64,000 bases of DNA, from the NCBI GenBank assembly GCA_025618425.1, contig CM046848.1, positions 29,758,592 to 29,822,591 on the forward strand. The letters run 5' to 3'. This document shows, piece by piece, positions 1-12,016 of the stretch (the stretch's first letter is position 1; each line of letters begins with the position of its first letter). The notes beneath the pieces are model-generated. The model worked only from the letters and a program-made list of their open reading frames with translations. It was not told where the DNA came from and did no database searches. This DNA comes from Heliocidaris tuberculata. Lineage: Eukaryota; Echinodermata; Echinoidea; Camarodonta; Echinometridae. A program made the translations under genes and the position numbers.

Positions 1-553
1 ATAACATTTGAGGTCATCACATGTATCATCTATATTACGGGTAAGATTAGATATTAGCTTTAAAAACTGCCCTATCTTGGGAATATACACAACTAACTAG
101 ACTAACTTGTTTCACAGTAAAACAAAATATGTTGGGAACGATTGTCGTAACCATGGTAGTGTCAAGAAGACTTCATTCAATATTATGTTTGATTTTTTTT
201 GTTTTGTTTTGTTTTGTTTTTGTTTTTTGTTGTTTTGTTGTTGTTGTTGTTTTTTTTTTTTTTGGGGGGGGGGTGGGGGGTATTTGGCAAATCAGAGGGG
301 ACAAGAACTGTTCTTATGACTGCCCCCCCCCCCTCTTCTGTAACATTTTCCCTGTCTTCCCTGAAAATATCTATACACTGTTTGCTTCATGATGTCATTG
401 CAAATTCAGATATTGTTTATTCGCCACTATACAATAAGATACGACCAAATTTTTTCTTCCAGATTCATTATAAATCAACTTTCAAATCATAGACACTTTT
501 TAATAATTTATACATGTGTGTATAGCAAGACCTTTTCATTATTTTCTCTCCAG

Positions 554-622
554 ATTGATGAGGCATTGGCACTGACATGGAGGACCCTGAAGAATCTCCC
601 AGACATTGACAGTCACAGATGA
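554..622 (+). pseudogene. Possible captured terminal exon inside U1
   Basis: A good 3' splice-site context (TTATTTTCTCTCCAG) precedes a 23-codon frame, beginning IDEALALTWRTLKNL and ending in TGA. The same segment is open in U3 (28207-28275, minus) but frameshifted in U2 (18054 onward). Just upstream in U1, positions 1-40 end with a donor-like ACGG|GTAAG. The reading could be a piece of a cellular gene carried by the element or chance splice-like sequence. I do not recognise the peptide. Confidence 0.3.
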
Positions 623-1493
623 ATGTAAAGAATTAAGAAAAAGGCAAAGATATATCACTATGAGGGGGATATTGAAAATAAAAGTATGATGAGGAGAATA
701 GTCTATTCTGTGCTACTCATCCTTATGACAGATATCAGACACCAAAAAAGGCAAATACGTGTATCTAAATTCTTATATTTTGCATTTGCCCTTTAGTGGG
801 TCATCATCATAGGCATGAATTTGAGGATTTTTTTTTCTAGAATTGGCGAGACTGAACAGTAAAATTGCATATGCTTTGCTATTTTCATTATCCAGTAAGT
901 TAAAAAGAATACACCCCCCCCCCAAAAAAAAAAAAAAAATCCATTTGAATTTATTGCTTACTCTATAGTTAATATATTGCTTCTTATTTCTGAAAACTTA
1001 ACATTCTGCAAAGTTTGTATGTATGGAATTACACAAGCTTATCTGTAAAGGGAAGAGGGCAGTTTTCAGTCATTAGATTCCCATCAATTACATATTAACT
1101 ATAATTTTGAAACGTGAAAGACCACACTAGTCTCACAGTGATAAAGGAGCTCCGTGACCAGCCCCCCCCCCTTACCACCTTTCCTGACTTTACAGATAAA
1201 ATCATTATATTTGCACTGCATGCATTTGAGTCTAATTGCAAGTATATAGGAAAACTATCCCATTTGTTTCTGTCATCATAATTAATGAAATCAATCATGT
1301 TTCAAAATGCAATGACTGAGAAGCAAGTATTTTGTTTACTGGAGGACATATAACATCATGTTATCCTTAATTAATATTAGAAAACAGCACGGAAGGCAAA
1401 AATGGAAATTATGATCGCCAGAAACAAATGAGAAGAGTTGTCCGACACTATAAAATAATGTCACCACTGTCACATTACAATTTCTCCAATTTG

Positions 1494-1735
1494 ATATTCT
1501 CAAAGAATTTGTTATCTTAACATTCACAAATTTCTTATAGTTTGTCCCATCATTTTCACATGTTCATGAATCTAATGTGATCTATGAATCTATGAATTCT
1601 CAAAGAATTTGTTATCTTAACATTCACAAATTTCTTATAGTTTGTCCCATCATTTTCACATGTTCATGAATCTAATGTGATCTATGAATCTATGAATTCT
1701 CAAAGAAATTGTTATCTCAACATTCACAAATTTCT
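1494..1735. repeat. 100-bp tandem repeat, about 2.3 copies, inside U1
   Basis: The string CAAAGAAtTT recurs at 1501, 1601 and 1701 with an exact 100-bp period. U2 carries one unit (about 19019-19115), so the expansion is not shared by all copies. In U3 the homologous place is interrupted by the insertion at about 26358-27231. Confidence 0.85.
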
Positions 1736-2562
1736 TGATTTATTGATCAGCTTGTTTCATTTATTAAATAATTTAACAAAATAAAGAAGCTTGGTAATGA
1801 AACTTTGTTTATTGTTGAGTTTCAAGGCGTTCTATGAATGTCTGAAGAACCATGCCAGAAATTGTGCAATCTACATGACTGTACATTACAAGATAGATGG
1901 AGAAAAAGGGCATGCTTCTAACATGTCTAAGATTTCTTATCAACATTGCTACATGCATTTTTAAGTACTTCCAGAGCAGAAAAAAATAATAGAGAACTAA
2001 AATAAAGGAGAGGTATGAAGGAAATTAGAATGAAATTGCTAGATAAAGATGGTTTTATGGAGAAAAACAATTAATGAGTCCGGATATGTGCCAAGAATAT
2101 ATCTGAAAATGAATGTTTCCATACGATTGATTTGGAGTTAATTATTGAATCTGAATGGAAGGAAACCTCCATTGAGAAGTTGAAAGAAAGGGAGTGAGAG
2201 GAAGAAAGAAGAAAATATGAGTATACATAAGAAAGCGAAAGAGAGAGGGAGATGAATTATGGATCAACATTGAAAGATGATTTCGAAAAAAAAAGGTTTA
2301 AGTGAGAAAGGGGTAGGGGGCTGAATCATGTATAAACATTTTTTTTAAAATCTGCAACTCCCTATCCCCTTTTCATTCTTTCCACCCTATACCATTCTAT
2401 GTCTCCCTATTTCGAATCAATTTCTCTCTTTGTCCCAAGCTGTCTCTCACTCTATTAATCTTATTCTTAATAGCTTACTCATCCCCTCTCTCGCTTCATT
2501 TCTTTCTCCTTCCTTTTACCTCCTCTCTTTTTTACTCTGTCTCGCTCGAGACTCTCCCCCTC

Positions 2563-2565
<3 letters not shown>

Positions 2566-2596
<31 letters not shown>

Positions 2597-2605
2597 GGGG
2601 GGGGG
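2566..2605. repeat. Compound T30-G10 homopolymer junction
   Basis: A run of 30 T is followed directly by 10 G. The inverted copy in U3 (about 25531-25567) has the matching C-run followed by an A-run of different length. Similar T/G junctions occur at about 250-276 and, inverted, at 28548-28582. Confidence 0.9.
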
Positions 2606-3272
2606 TCTTCTTTCCTTCTTTCTTTCAATTACCATTCTTCTTTCTTTCCAAGTTGGCTCAGTGCTACTTTTCTACAATATGGGACCTGTCTGCACTCAGT
2701 CTCACCTCCCCCCCCCCCCCAACATCTTTCTCTCTTTTTCTCTCTCTCCCGCTCTACTATTCCGTGTCTCAGTTTTACCCTCTTCTTTCTCTCTTTTCAT
2801 TTCCACCATTCTTTTCACCTCTTCCATTTCTTGCCCACCACCATCATCATCATAATTATACAGATCATTAAGGGTTCTGCTATTTGCAACAGTATGATTG
2901 ATGACAGAGATAATATTTTTGTGGTTATAATCTAGCACAGACTATGACTATATAAATATTTATACAAAGAAATACATATTAAGTATGGCTACAAGTTGTA
3001 AACATATTGTAAATATTGTCAGGTTTAGGCTTATTGATTTGATGTAGAATATAAGCCTCGAAAGGGGGAAATGACATGCAAAACAGCACATTTTTCGCAA
3101 AAAACCCCTAACATTTGCACATTCATCAGAATTGTAAATATTGAATCTTCATGGATGGAATAATTTGTCATTTTTCACGGGAAGTACTCTATTTGCAGTG
3201 GTTTGTGGTGTATACTGTTGGTTAGATACGAACAATCAAAATTACAATTATGTCTTTAATGATGACGTACAA

Positions 3273-5727
3273 AGTCCTATTTATATTTTCAACACCTTTT
3301 TTTCTTCCCGAAGTATTTTAGGTTATCCTTTTTATTGAATCTGTATAGGCGTATGGTAAAATTGTGACAGTATAGGGCTGATGTTTTTAACTCTAATTTC
3401 AACAGTTCGAAATTTTGGCGAGCAAGTAAGAAAAAGACTGATACTTTACTATAGTGTAGTTAGAATGACTAATATACATGTAATGAATGATCTAACCCTC
3501 TCGCTGCCTGAATATGGGGTGAAGGTTGACCAAAAAATTGTCAATCAAAATCCCTGGGGGAGGGGGGGGGGGGGGGGGGAGGGGGCTGCAACCCAACCCC
3601 ACGGACCCTTGTTAGATATAACCGCAAAAGAAACAAAAATATTCAGTAAAATATCTGTATCTCTGCAACTGTGTGCGGTTTTGTGTATAATTTATCATCG
3701 TCTTGTTTTAAAGTATTTTTTGGTAGACTAACTTTATGTGCAGTGACCACATCTGTATTTCCGCATAGGTTGTGTATACAATGAATTTAAAAGAAAAACT
3801 TTTAGCTTAATGCCTTCCTGTAAATGGTTATTAGATATATCATATTCAGTCCATCTGTTTTCTTCGTTCAATATTATAACTTATGATTGAATTCTGCTCC
3901 CATCTTCTATACAATGTGAGTCAATAAAAAGGATACGCACATTCAAGCCCCAATTTTTTAAAGACCAAGTGGAATCGCTTAATTAAATGTATTATAATGG
4001 TATGATAGTTGATGATGTCTTCTTTAATTTGATAGGCTGTTCACCAAAATGCGATCATGGATGAATGAGCACTGGCCATTTTCAAAAAGTATGTCAGAAT
4101 CGTCTTTGCCCACGTTTGGGCTGAATGGTGTTCGGGAGTTGCTTTATAAGTGCGTTCTATTTCAGCCAACCTTGGGTTGACCGTTCATTCGGTTCAAAAC
4201 TTGGGCAGAGGCAAATTTGACATGCATCAGGAAAAATGTTACTGTTCAGCTGTCCATTGTCGAATTTTATTGATCAAGGTGTCAAATTTAAGGAAACATT
4301 ATAGGCTAGAATATGAGTATCTCTGATTAAATCTATATGTACCGATTGCAACGACATTTATGTTATGGTTGAATCTGTGTTTCATTTTTATTGACTCACA
4401 CTGTATGTGGAGGGGCATGTGTAGTCGATATGGAGTTCGTGTACAGTTCATGTTAATTATTGGCGACCACTATGAATGTATTATACTTGTTCCCACTAAT
4501 AAAAAAAAACTGATGTTGCCATTTTATCTGTTGAACTTTAGTGACTTTAACCCATAAGGTCAAAAGTCAAAGGTCATTAACATGACCATACGTCATTCAA
4601 AGTATGTTGAATTTGGTATCAAATTGTAGCAAACTTTATAAGAAATATGTTCATGATGACACATGACATAGGTTTCTTCTTTAGACCTCTCAGATTTTCG
4701 TTATATGTTAATCCATATAAATAAACTTATTACAATACACTCAAAATATGCATATTTAATTAATTTCCTTTTTTAATTAACTTGCATCATGCCAAATATG
4801 GTTATGTTATGACTTTCCATTGCAGAGATATAGCATATGTCAGAATTTTACAAAATGGCGCCTAGATGACGTCACGATGTATTGACAATGTTGAAAAATT
4901 TCTGTGCTGAGACAATTACCATATCTACCATTGTACCAAATTTGAGTACATTTGAATGGGTTGTTTTGGAGATATTGTGCGTACAAAAAAGTGGGTAGAA
5001 ATAAAAAATAAATAATAATAATAATAATAATGATAATAATAATAAAAGAAAGAAAGAAAGAAAAAAAAATCGTACAAAAATATAAGGTGGTCTGTACTTG
5101 AAGTACAGCCCACCTAATAATGTGTTGTTTTAATCAGTGTTTTAGTGACTATTGATGTATTGCTAAATGTTTAAACAGTAGAATCCTAGATGTTGAGTCA
5201 TAATAAAGTGATAGTCCAGCAGATGGTTGCAGAAAATTGATGGAATTGTGCACTTTTTCATAAAAGCATAAAATTTGGCATGTAGGTAGAGTTTTTTATG
5301 CCCAATAATTCTGGATATGGGGCCACCAAAAATTCGGGCCCTGGGACCAGTTGTGCCCATTTAAAAAAAAATGGCCCTCTCAGGGTCCTTCCCCTTCAAA
5401 GTCTTGCACCCTCCTCATTAACATACCCTTTCTTACCTGCAAGAACTCTTGAGAGCGAACGTACAGGCCCGTACAGGTACCGTGCAACCGACGCGCGACA
5501 TGTCACGGCTCCGTATGGAGCCTTAATTGGGCCTCCTGAGACCTCCGCAAGGAGCCCGTGCGATGGTCGCAAGAAGCACGTGCAAGCAGTACGATGGCTG
5601 CGCGTGTCACGTATGTTCATCTGAACACGTAGCCACAGAGAGAGACTGTTGGACATGTCCAACACTCTCCTTGCGTGTCTTGCGTGCTCCTATACGTGCT
5701 TGGAAAAAACGTGCGACGCAAGTAGGG
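3273..5727. mobile_element. 2.45-kb block present in U1 but absent from U3
   Basis: In U3 the sequences matching 3272 and 5728 are adjacent (about 24702), so this block is either a U1 insertion or a U3 deletion. The last bases on both sides read AAGT, a possible 4-bp target duplication. It has no convincing coding sequence. It contains an AT-rich 4.6-5.1 kb part, AAT and AAAG microsatellites (5011-5070), a hairpin repeat end near 5089-5116 and a CpG-rich 3' part (5440-5727). Superfamily is unknown. Confidence 0.5.
5011..5116 (+). repeat. AAT/AAAG microsatellite followed by a hairpin resembling a dispersed-repeat 3' end
   Basis: An (AAT)n tract and an (AAAG)n tract precede GGTGGTCTGTACTTGAAGTA, whose next bases CAGCCCACC complete an imperfect hairpin. 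A simple-sequence tail next to a terminal hairpin is typical of dispersed repeat ends. I cannot name the family. Confidence 0.4.
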
Positions 5728-6870
5728 TTTTTAAAATTTTTGTTCAGCTTTTTTATTTGGGGGGCCTGTAAGAGGGGAAGGATGGGGAGTACGCCGGGTC
5801 TGTCAGGGTTCTGATGAGTAAGTCTGTGGTATCATCTTACAACACGTATTATAAGAACGTGAATGTAGGAATATCATGTTCAATGTCAGTGGGTTCTTGT
5901 ATTGAATATGTCTAGACTGCATGTTTCATTGATTCTATTCATTAACAGTAGAACATTCTTCATTACCATGGTTGTGAGTCAATATACACTGTCCTTTTAG
6001 AATCATTCATTGATTATACCTGACTGTGAATTTGGAGGTCACACACCAACAATTCAAAATCCAACATTTCAGTGTTGAAAAAAGAACCGCACCAGAAACT
6101 GGAATATGTTTTTCGAAGTCCCTCTCCCACGCAGACATGAGTTCATTGTACTTTTTAACCGACACTGTTTCTTGTTACTTCAAACAGCAGGTACCATAAT
6201 ACATGTGGTTCTAAGTTAGACCTCTATCATGTCTACACGAAAATGGTTTTATGTCTTCAAAGTTTATATCTAAGGGCTTCATCTTATGTGTGCATTGTGG
6301 TGAAAGATTTTTTTTTTTTTTTATGTTGAGTAATTAAAAAATGACACTGGCTATCGCTGATGGGAAAAAAAAATACATGAGTATATTATAACTCATGCCA
6401 TGGGATTGATTGCGCGGACGAATATGTTCCGTAATTATTCATTAATATTGTTACAAATGCCCCAGCCCCAGCTATCCATCTTTAAGTCAGCATAGATCGA
6501 TGTATCAAAGATGCGTCTACAATTTGGAAAACAGATCCATTTGCTGCCTGAAATAATTCATAGTTAACATTAGTAAATGTCATTTCCATTTACAAAATCA
6601 TGCATGTTATTATGGCGATTATACCAGCACTTTATACTAGGTAATGCAGGCCAATCCACAAGCGAAACATGTCTTTCCCTACTCCCATTTACAACTCTCC
6701 CATGGGTGGCTCAACTCTCGTTATGAGTATGCTCAACTCTCCTCACCCTGCGGGAGACTTGCGCCATTCGACAATTTTTTTTTAAACGGACTACTACTTT
6801 GAAATGCAATCACCTTGAATATCATAACCCACATTGTATTATAACATAGGAGCTAAATTTCAAATGAGAA
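5728..6870 (+). mobile_element. U1 body with two empty target sites
   Basis: This stretch is non-coding and matches U3 inverted (about 24701 down to 21940). It holds the unoccupied versions of two U3 insertions. ATTATAAC at 6385-6392 corresponds to the 8-bp duplication around the U3 hAT-like MITE. CA at 6506-6507 corresponds to the TG duplication around the U3 CACTG element. Confidence 0.75.
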
Positions 6871-6876
6871 CTGCCA

Positions 6877-7004
6877 TGTTAGAGGCCTTGGTATTGCTGG
6901 GTACGCAATATAATGATGACAGTTAGCAGACAGATTTGTTAGTTGGTAGACATGTTTAATCGAAGTAGTTCCGATACCGATACACAGTATCGCATATCGT
7001 AACA
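6877..7004 (-). repeat. 3' LTR of the gypsy element (128 bp)
   Basis: Begins TGTTACGATATGCG and ends CCTCTAACA on the minus strand, giving TG...CA termini. It matches 14507-14634 with two central differences and about three at the outer edge. An LTR this short is at the low end for the family. An ATTATATTGC stretch on the minus strand may serve as a TATA-like core. Confidence 0.85.
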
Positions 7005-7019
7005 TCCCCCTTCCTCTGT
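7005..7019 (-). other. Polypurine tract of the gypsy element
   Basis: On the minus strand the bases just before the 3' LTR read CAGAGGAAGGGGGA. This is the expected place and composition for the plus-strand priming tract. Confidence 0.7.
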
Positions 7020-7552
7020 AAAGATGGGGAATCGGCGATCATTAATGATTAACAAATGCATGCAGGTACATGTATAAACATATTGTTGTGGAAACAATAT
7101 TTGGTTCCCTTTATTTTAGTAGGATGCAAATTTGTGGTTATTTGCTTTCTAGTAAACTTTTCCAATGAGGTTAACAAGCAAAAGAAATTCTGTTTTGCCC
7201 GATACTGTTATTTTGGGTTAGAACAAATTTGTACAACTGCATAAGTGCATGAATCATTGTACTTTCAATTTCGCATAACTTTTCCTCTTATACGAAAATT
7301 TGAACATAATTTTGATACGACCAGAATCACTTATGTAATCAACTTCCAAAACAAGATATGTTTCGGTTGGCATCTGATTCTTGATTTTCAGTAGATATAC
7401 AACAAATGGTTATGATAGGGCTAAATCTACTGTTCTATGATTATACATGCATTAAATATGAACAATAAACTTCTTAGACTACAATAAACTACATGTCTTC
7501 AGCATTCTTTTTTCTTCTGTCTTCTCCCTTCTTGGCTTTGAGAGTTCATTTT

Positions 7553-8605
7553 TCAATCTTCAAACATATATCTCGCTGGTTTCCGGACGTTACGACCGGA
7601 TCTGGTTGTGGTTTGAGAGTTTGTTGCTGGCTTTTGAGTTTGATTGTTACGAGTCTCTGATGCTGAAGTTGCTTGGGAGTTGTTGCCATTCTGTTGTGGT
7701 GTGACTGCTGGTTGGGTGGATGCAGTGTGGTCTTCGTCGAACCTTACACGCTTTGGAGTTGGGTTTGCTGATGGAATCTCTCTCAGGTGAGATCGATTTC
7801 GTCTCAGGATTCCTCCGTTGGGTGTCGATACTTCATACGATCGAGGTTCACTGCAGATTTTGGATACTTTGGCTGGTATCCAAGTATGGTCTTTGGGATG
7901 TAGGACTCTGACTGGCTGTCCTACATGGAGTGGTGTCAGATCTGAACCTGCATGTCGATCATGCGTTTCTTTCATCTTGTTTTGACGATTCAAGAGATGG
8001 TCAGCGATGGTGGATTCTCTTGAAAGATGATGACTTGGGAGTGTTGTTCTGATAGGTCTTCCAAACAACATTTCTGCAGGTGATCTCATGTGGCTGTCCA
8101 CAGGTGTTGCTCTGAGGTGCAACATAGCCAGTTGACTGTCTTGGCCAGTTTGTGAACACTTTGTCAATAGGTTCTTGACGGTACGAACCATTCTCTCGGC
8201 TAGTCCATTGGATCTTGGATAGTGCGGAGAGGAAGTGGTGTGTTTGATGGACCACTTCTTGCACATGTCCTGAAATGGTTTTCCAACAAATTGTGGACCG
8301 TTGTCTGATACGATCTCCTCTGGTGGACCAAATAGACTGAAGATTCCACTCATCACGTTTGCTACCGCTGCACTAGATGTGTCAGTCAGCTTGTAGACTA
8401 CCGGATACTTGGAGTAGTAGTCGGTGACGAGTAAATACTCTTGTCTGTTGAGCATGAACAAGTCTGTTCCTAGCCTGGTCCATGGTGCTGGAGGTACATC
8501 GTGGGGAAGCAAGGGCTCTTTCTGTTGCCTTGCTTGGTGTTCCTGGCATGCATCACATTGCTTTGTGATCCGTTCAATGTCTTTGTTGATGTTCGGCCAG
8601 AACAC
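7553..8605 (-). pseudogene. Integrase C-terminal part of gypsy Pol, separated by an in-frame stop
   Basis: This is the continuation of the 8624-11647 frame, in the same phase, after a TGA. It carries the second half of the HHCC zinc finger (C17 and C20 of this segment) and the DD35E catalytic core: D48 in GTDLF, D101 in SDNGPQF and E137 in NGLAERM, with 35 residues between the last two. A C-terminal DNA-binding module containing LRRNRSHLRE follows. The last third is Q/T/N-rich and ends PARYMFED. In life it would insert the cDNA into the genome. As it stands it can be made only by readthrough or internal initiation at the first Met. Confidence 0.9.
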
Positions 8606-8623
8606 TGTCTCACGAGCTAGTCG

Positions 8624-11600
8624 TCATGTGCTCTTGATTCCCATGTGTCCAAGGTGAAGTTGTGTAAGGATATCTTCCCTAAGTGTCTTTGGTATGATCA
8701 CTTGACTTCCTTTGAAGAGTACTCCTTGTGACACGCCAATCTCTTCTCTGTAAGACCAGAATTGTCTTAGTGGTGTCGGCAGCTCCTTGATTGTCTCAGG
8801 CCAACCCTGAGTGACTATCTGCCACAATGACCTAAGAACAGGATCACTTGACGTTTCCTTCTGGAGTTCTGCCCTCTTCTGTTGTCCGAAGAAGATTAGG
8901 TCAATTTCATGGGAGTCTTCTACTTCAGAGCAGATGGATTCCACTCTGATGTCTAGTGGAACATCGCGTGCTTCCTTGGGGTTGGGAAGGCGACTCGAGG
9001 TATCTGAAAGAATCATTTCTTTCCCTGGTCTGTACTTGACTTGGCACCTGTATCCTTGTACCTTGATCAGTAGTCTTTGTAGACGGGGTGGTGCGTTTCT
9101 CAGAGGCTTCTTCCAAATCATCTCCAACGGTCTGTGATCGGATATCACAGTGAATTCTTTTCCGAACAGGTAAGTATGGAACCGGGTGATACCAAACACT
9201 AGGGCTAAGGTTTCCCTCTCTATGTTTGAGTAGTTGGATTGTGCATTGGAGAGACTCTTGGAAGCAAAAGCTATGGGTTTGCCGTCCTGGAGCAGGCATG
9301 CTCCCAGCCCTTTCATTGACGCATCTACCTCGAGGGTTGTCTCTTTTTTCGGGTCATAGAATTGCAGGCATGCACCCGATGAGATTGCACTTTTCAGGCT
9401 GTTCAAGGCATGTTCGTGATCTTCGTCCCAGACGAAGGGAATTTCCTTGTGAAGGAGTTCACGAAGTGGGGCTGACTTCTCTGAGAAGTTGGGAATGTAT
9501 GCTGCTAGGTACGTGAATAGTCCTAGGCATCTCTGGACATCCTCCTTGTCCTTGGGTGAAGGCATTGTCGTGATGGCTTCTACCTTGCTTGGATCTGGGT
9601 AGATTCCAGATCTTGTGTACATAGATCCAAAGAAGTTGATAGCTTCTTTCTTGATGGTACACTTGGAGCTGTTGAACACGAGGCCTTCCTGCTTTGCTGT
9701 TTCCATGAGCAACTGGAGATTCTTATCGTGTTCCTCCTCTGTTCTTCCAACTATTGCAATGTCATCTGCAATACATACACAGCCAGGTACATTCTGGACG
9801 ATTCTATCCATGTGCTGCTGGAAGATATCTTGGCTTGTGCATAAGCCAAAAGGTAATCGTTGCAAACAATATCTTCCGAATGGTGTTCTGAAGGTAGTCA
9901 GGTCTTGGCATTCCTCTGCTAGGTGCACTGACCAGTATCCAGCCTTCGCGTCTAGCTTGGAGAAGTATTGTGCTCCTGCGAAGATGGGTTGGATTTCTTC
10001 CAAGGTTGGTACTTTGTGGGGACATCTCTTTAAAGCATCATTCAACCTTCTGGGGTCAAGACATATCCTGATGGACCCATCTTTCTTCACAGCAGTGGTC
10101 ATTGAGCTACACCAGTCTGTGTGGTACTCTACTTTTCTGATGACCCCCTGCTTCTCCATGTTATCAAGTTCGGCCTTGATCTTGTCTTTCAAGTGGACGC
10201 TGCACTTTCTAGGTGCATCTATGGTGGGCCTTGCATCATCTTTCAGATGCAGCACTGCTTTCCCATGAAAGCTTCCTATGGTATCAAGCTGTCCTGGGTA
10301 GTGTTGTTTGAGATCACGAACACTGTTGATAGGTGTATGTGTAGGTGTTTGATGTGTTGGTGTGTCTTTGTGCATCTCGTGAATTGTGATAATCCCGAGA
10401 TCAGTACATGCTAACAACCCTAGGATTGCTGGCCCTTTGACATCTGCTACGTAGAATGTATGTGTAGACCACTCTGGGTTCTTGTATCTACACTTTATGT
10501 CTAGTGTACCCCTGCATGGTATTGGTACTTCACCATAAGCTACAAGCTTTACTGGTGTAGGTTTTACTACTGATTGCCACTTGTCACCGTACATGTTTTT
10601 GACTGTACGTACTGTTATGGTATTAGCGCTTGCTCCTGAGTCTATTTTCAGGTATAGTTTGTGCTGTCCAGTCTTCTGTGGGCATATGATGTCAATGTTT
10701 GCATAAGCTACTGTACCCTGTGGGTTGACGACTGTGTGTGGTCCGTTTGTGTGTATGGTGTCGAATTGTGCGAAGTTTGATGGACTGGCTGTGGATTGAT
10801 CATGATCTGTGCTAGTATCATGTTTAGTGTCCATTTCGCTTACTGGTTTACTCTTTCGACTTTTAGATTTCGATCGTGACTTGTTTCTTTGTTTCGGTTT
10901 ACGGTCTTCAGATCTTCGATCATCTGATTTACGACTACGATCGTTTTTAGTTTTCCGACAGACCTTGGCCCAATGGCCCTTTGTGCCACAAGCACGGCAC
11001 ACATCCTCGTACGCAGGGCACTGACGAGGTTTGTGGGTACGTCCGCAGTTCCCACATGCCCTTCGTCCTTGGTTACGCTTGAATGCATCTACGTTTTCTT
11101 TAGGATCGAGCGTTTCTAGACATTGTCTGCTTGCCGCAACTGCCTCGTACTTGCGACCCTCTACTAAGATTGCCTCTATTTTGTATCCCTTTGGCTGATC
11201 CAACAAGGATTTCTGAAATTCTTCGATCGGTGTTGAAGCGATCACTAGTTCCATGATGCGCTCACTGAGTTCGGTTTCCTCGAAATCGCAATTTCTTGCC
11301 TTATCTCTACATCTAGTAACGAATGCATCGATACTCTCATCTTTTTTCTGGCGATACGGCATCAGCTCTAAGCGGTGTATCCGAAAATTGATGTTAACCT
11401 TCAACTGTGCTTCTAGCAGTTTCCAGAGTTCTTGCGGTTTGTCTTTGTCGGTCTCTGATAGCCCCGACGCATTGATTCTACGCAAGCCTTCATTGCCTAC
11501 AGCAATCTTGATTTTGATAGCCTTTTTCTTGTCATCAGTTACATCTTGGTCTGCCAACACAAGGTCCATTCTTTGTCTGAACAATTTGAACTCTTCGGGC

Positions 11601-11647
11601 AGGTCTGTAGCCTCCCAGTTCATCTCTGGATATTTCACCATACTCAT
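8624..11647 (-). CDS. Gag-Pol polyprotein of a Ty3/gypsy retrotransposon (1007 aa to a premature stop)
   Basis: Gag and Pol are fused in one frame with no frameshift between them. Domains in order: capsid-like region (about 1-190); two CCHC zinc knuckles (C198/C201/H205/C210 and C217/C220/H225/C230); a basic S/K/R linker (235-270); aspartic protease with DSGAS at 336-340; RT with LDAKAGYW near 565, LPFG at 598-601 and the catalytic box as IADD (626-629) rather than the usual YVDD or YIDD; RNase H with D775, E810 and D837; and the first histidines of the integrase HHCC finger (H998, H1001). The frame then meets TGA at 8624-8626, a codon one CpG transition away from arginine CGA. The start at 11647 is the first Met and is followed by a normal Gag N-terminus. 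Confidence 0.92.
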   Translation of the reverse strand: MSMVKYPEMNWEATDLPEEFKLFRQRMDLVLADQDVTDDKKKAIKIKIAVGNEGLRRINASGLSETDKDKPQELWKLLEAQLKVNINFRIHRLELMPYRQKKDESIDAFVTRCRDKARNCDFEETELSERIMELVIASTPIEEFQKSLLDQPKGYKIEAILVEGRKYEAVAASRQCLETLDPKENVDAFKRNQGRRACGNCGRTHKPRQCPAYEDVCRACGTKGHWAKVCRKTKNDRSRKSDDRRSEDRKPKQRNKSRSKSKSRKSKPVSEMDTKHDTSTDHDQSTASPSNFAQFDTIHTNGPHTVVNPQGTVAYANIDIICPQKTGQHKLYLKIDSGASANTITVRTVKNMYGDKWQSVVKPTPVKLVAYGEVPIPCRGTLDIKCRYKNPEWSTHTFYVADVKGPAILGLLACTDLGIITIHEMHKDTPTHQTPTHTPINSVRDLKQHYPGQLDTIGSFHGKAVLHLKDDARPTIDAPRKCSVHLKDKIKAELDNMEKQGVIRKVEYHTDWCSSMTTAVKKDGSIRICLDPRRLNDALKRCPHKVPTLEEIQPIFAGAQYFSKLDAKAGYWSVHLAEECQDLTTFRTPFGRYCLQRLPFGLCTSQDIFQQHMDRIVQNVPGCVCIADDIAIVGRTEEEHDKNLQLLMETAKQEGLVFNSSKCTIKKEAINFFGSMYTRSGIYPDPSKVEAITTMPSPKDKEDVQRCLGLFTYLAAYIPNFSEKSAPLRELLHKEIPFVWDEDHEHALNSLKSAISSGACLQFYDPKKETTLEVDASMKGLGACLLQDGKPIAFASKSLSNAQSNYSNIERETLALVFGITRFHTYLFGKEFTVISDHRPLEMIWKKPLRNAPPRLQRLLIKVQGYRCQVKYRPGKEMILSDTSSRLPNPKEARDVPLDIRVESICSEVEDSHEIDLIFFGQQKRAELQKETSSDPVLRSLWQIVTQGWPETIKELPTPLRQFWSYREEIGVSQGVLFKGSQVIIPKTLREDILTQLHLGHMGIKST

Positions 11648-12016
11648 TGTGTATGTTCGCGTGTACGTATTGGTTACGACAGATTATACGAATGAGTGTA
11701 GATCTTGTGCGTGTTTGTGTTGAAGTGTGAACGGTCCCTACTGGCTGGTGTTGACAATTCGTACACAGATAATTGTGTACGCTCTCACACATATGTGAAG
11801 TGTAATTAGGTGTGTCATGCAGTGAAAATGTTGATCACTCTCACTCAGTCCTCACACGCCAGATAATATTTAATATTATTATTAGGCAAAGGTAATTAAA
11901 TGTTCACACTTCTGATTTTAATTAAGTTTATTTTTAACTTTTATGCAGACCCCTGTGCCAGTGATTGAGCACAGTTATAACTTGATTTGTACTTGATTTC
12001 ACTCCTTTTCTAAGTA
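11648..12016 (-). other. Gypsy leader between gag start and the nested element
   Basis: Non-coding leader of the retrotransposon on the minus strand. I see no further reading frame or recognisable regulatory motif in it. Confidence 0.6.

Noticed and set aside
107..492. Three overlapping plus-strand frames with F/C/V/G runs
   Set aside because: They are created by T- and G-homopolymers in the U element. There is no conserved domain or codon signal.
9615..10268. 217-aa plus-strand frame opposite gypsy Pol
   Set aside because: It is the antisense shadow of the RT coding region and has no motif of its own.
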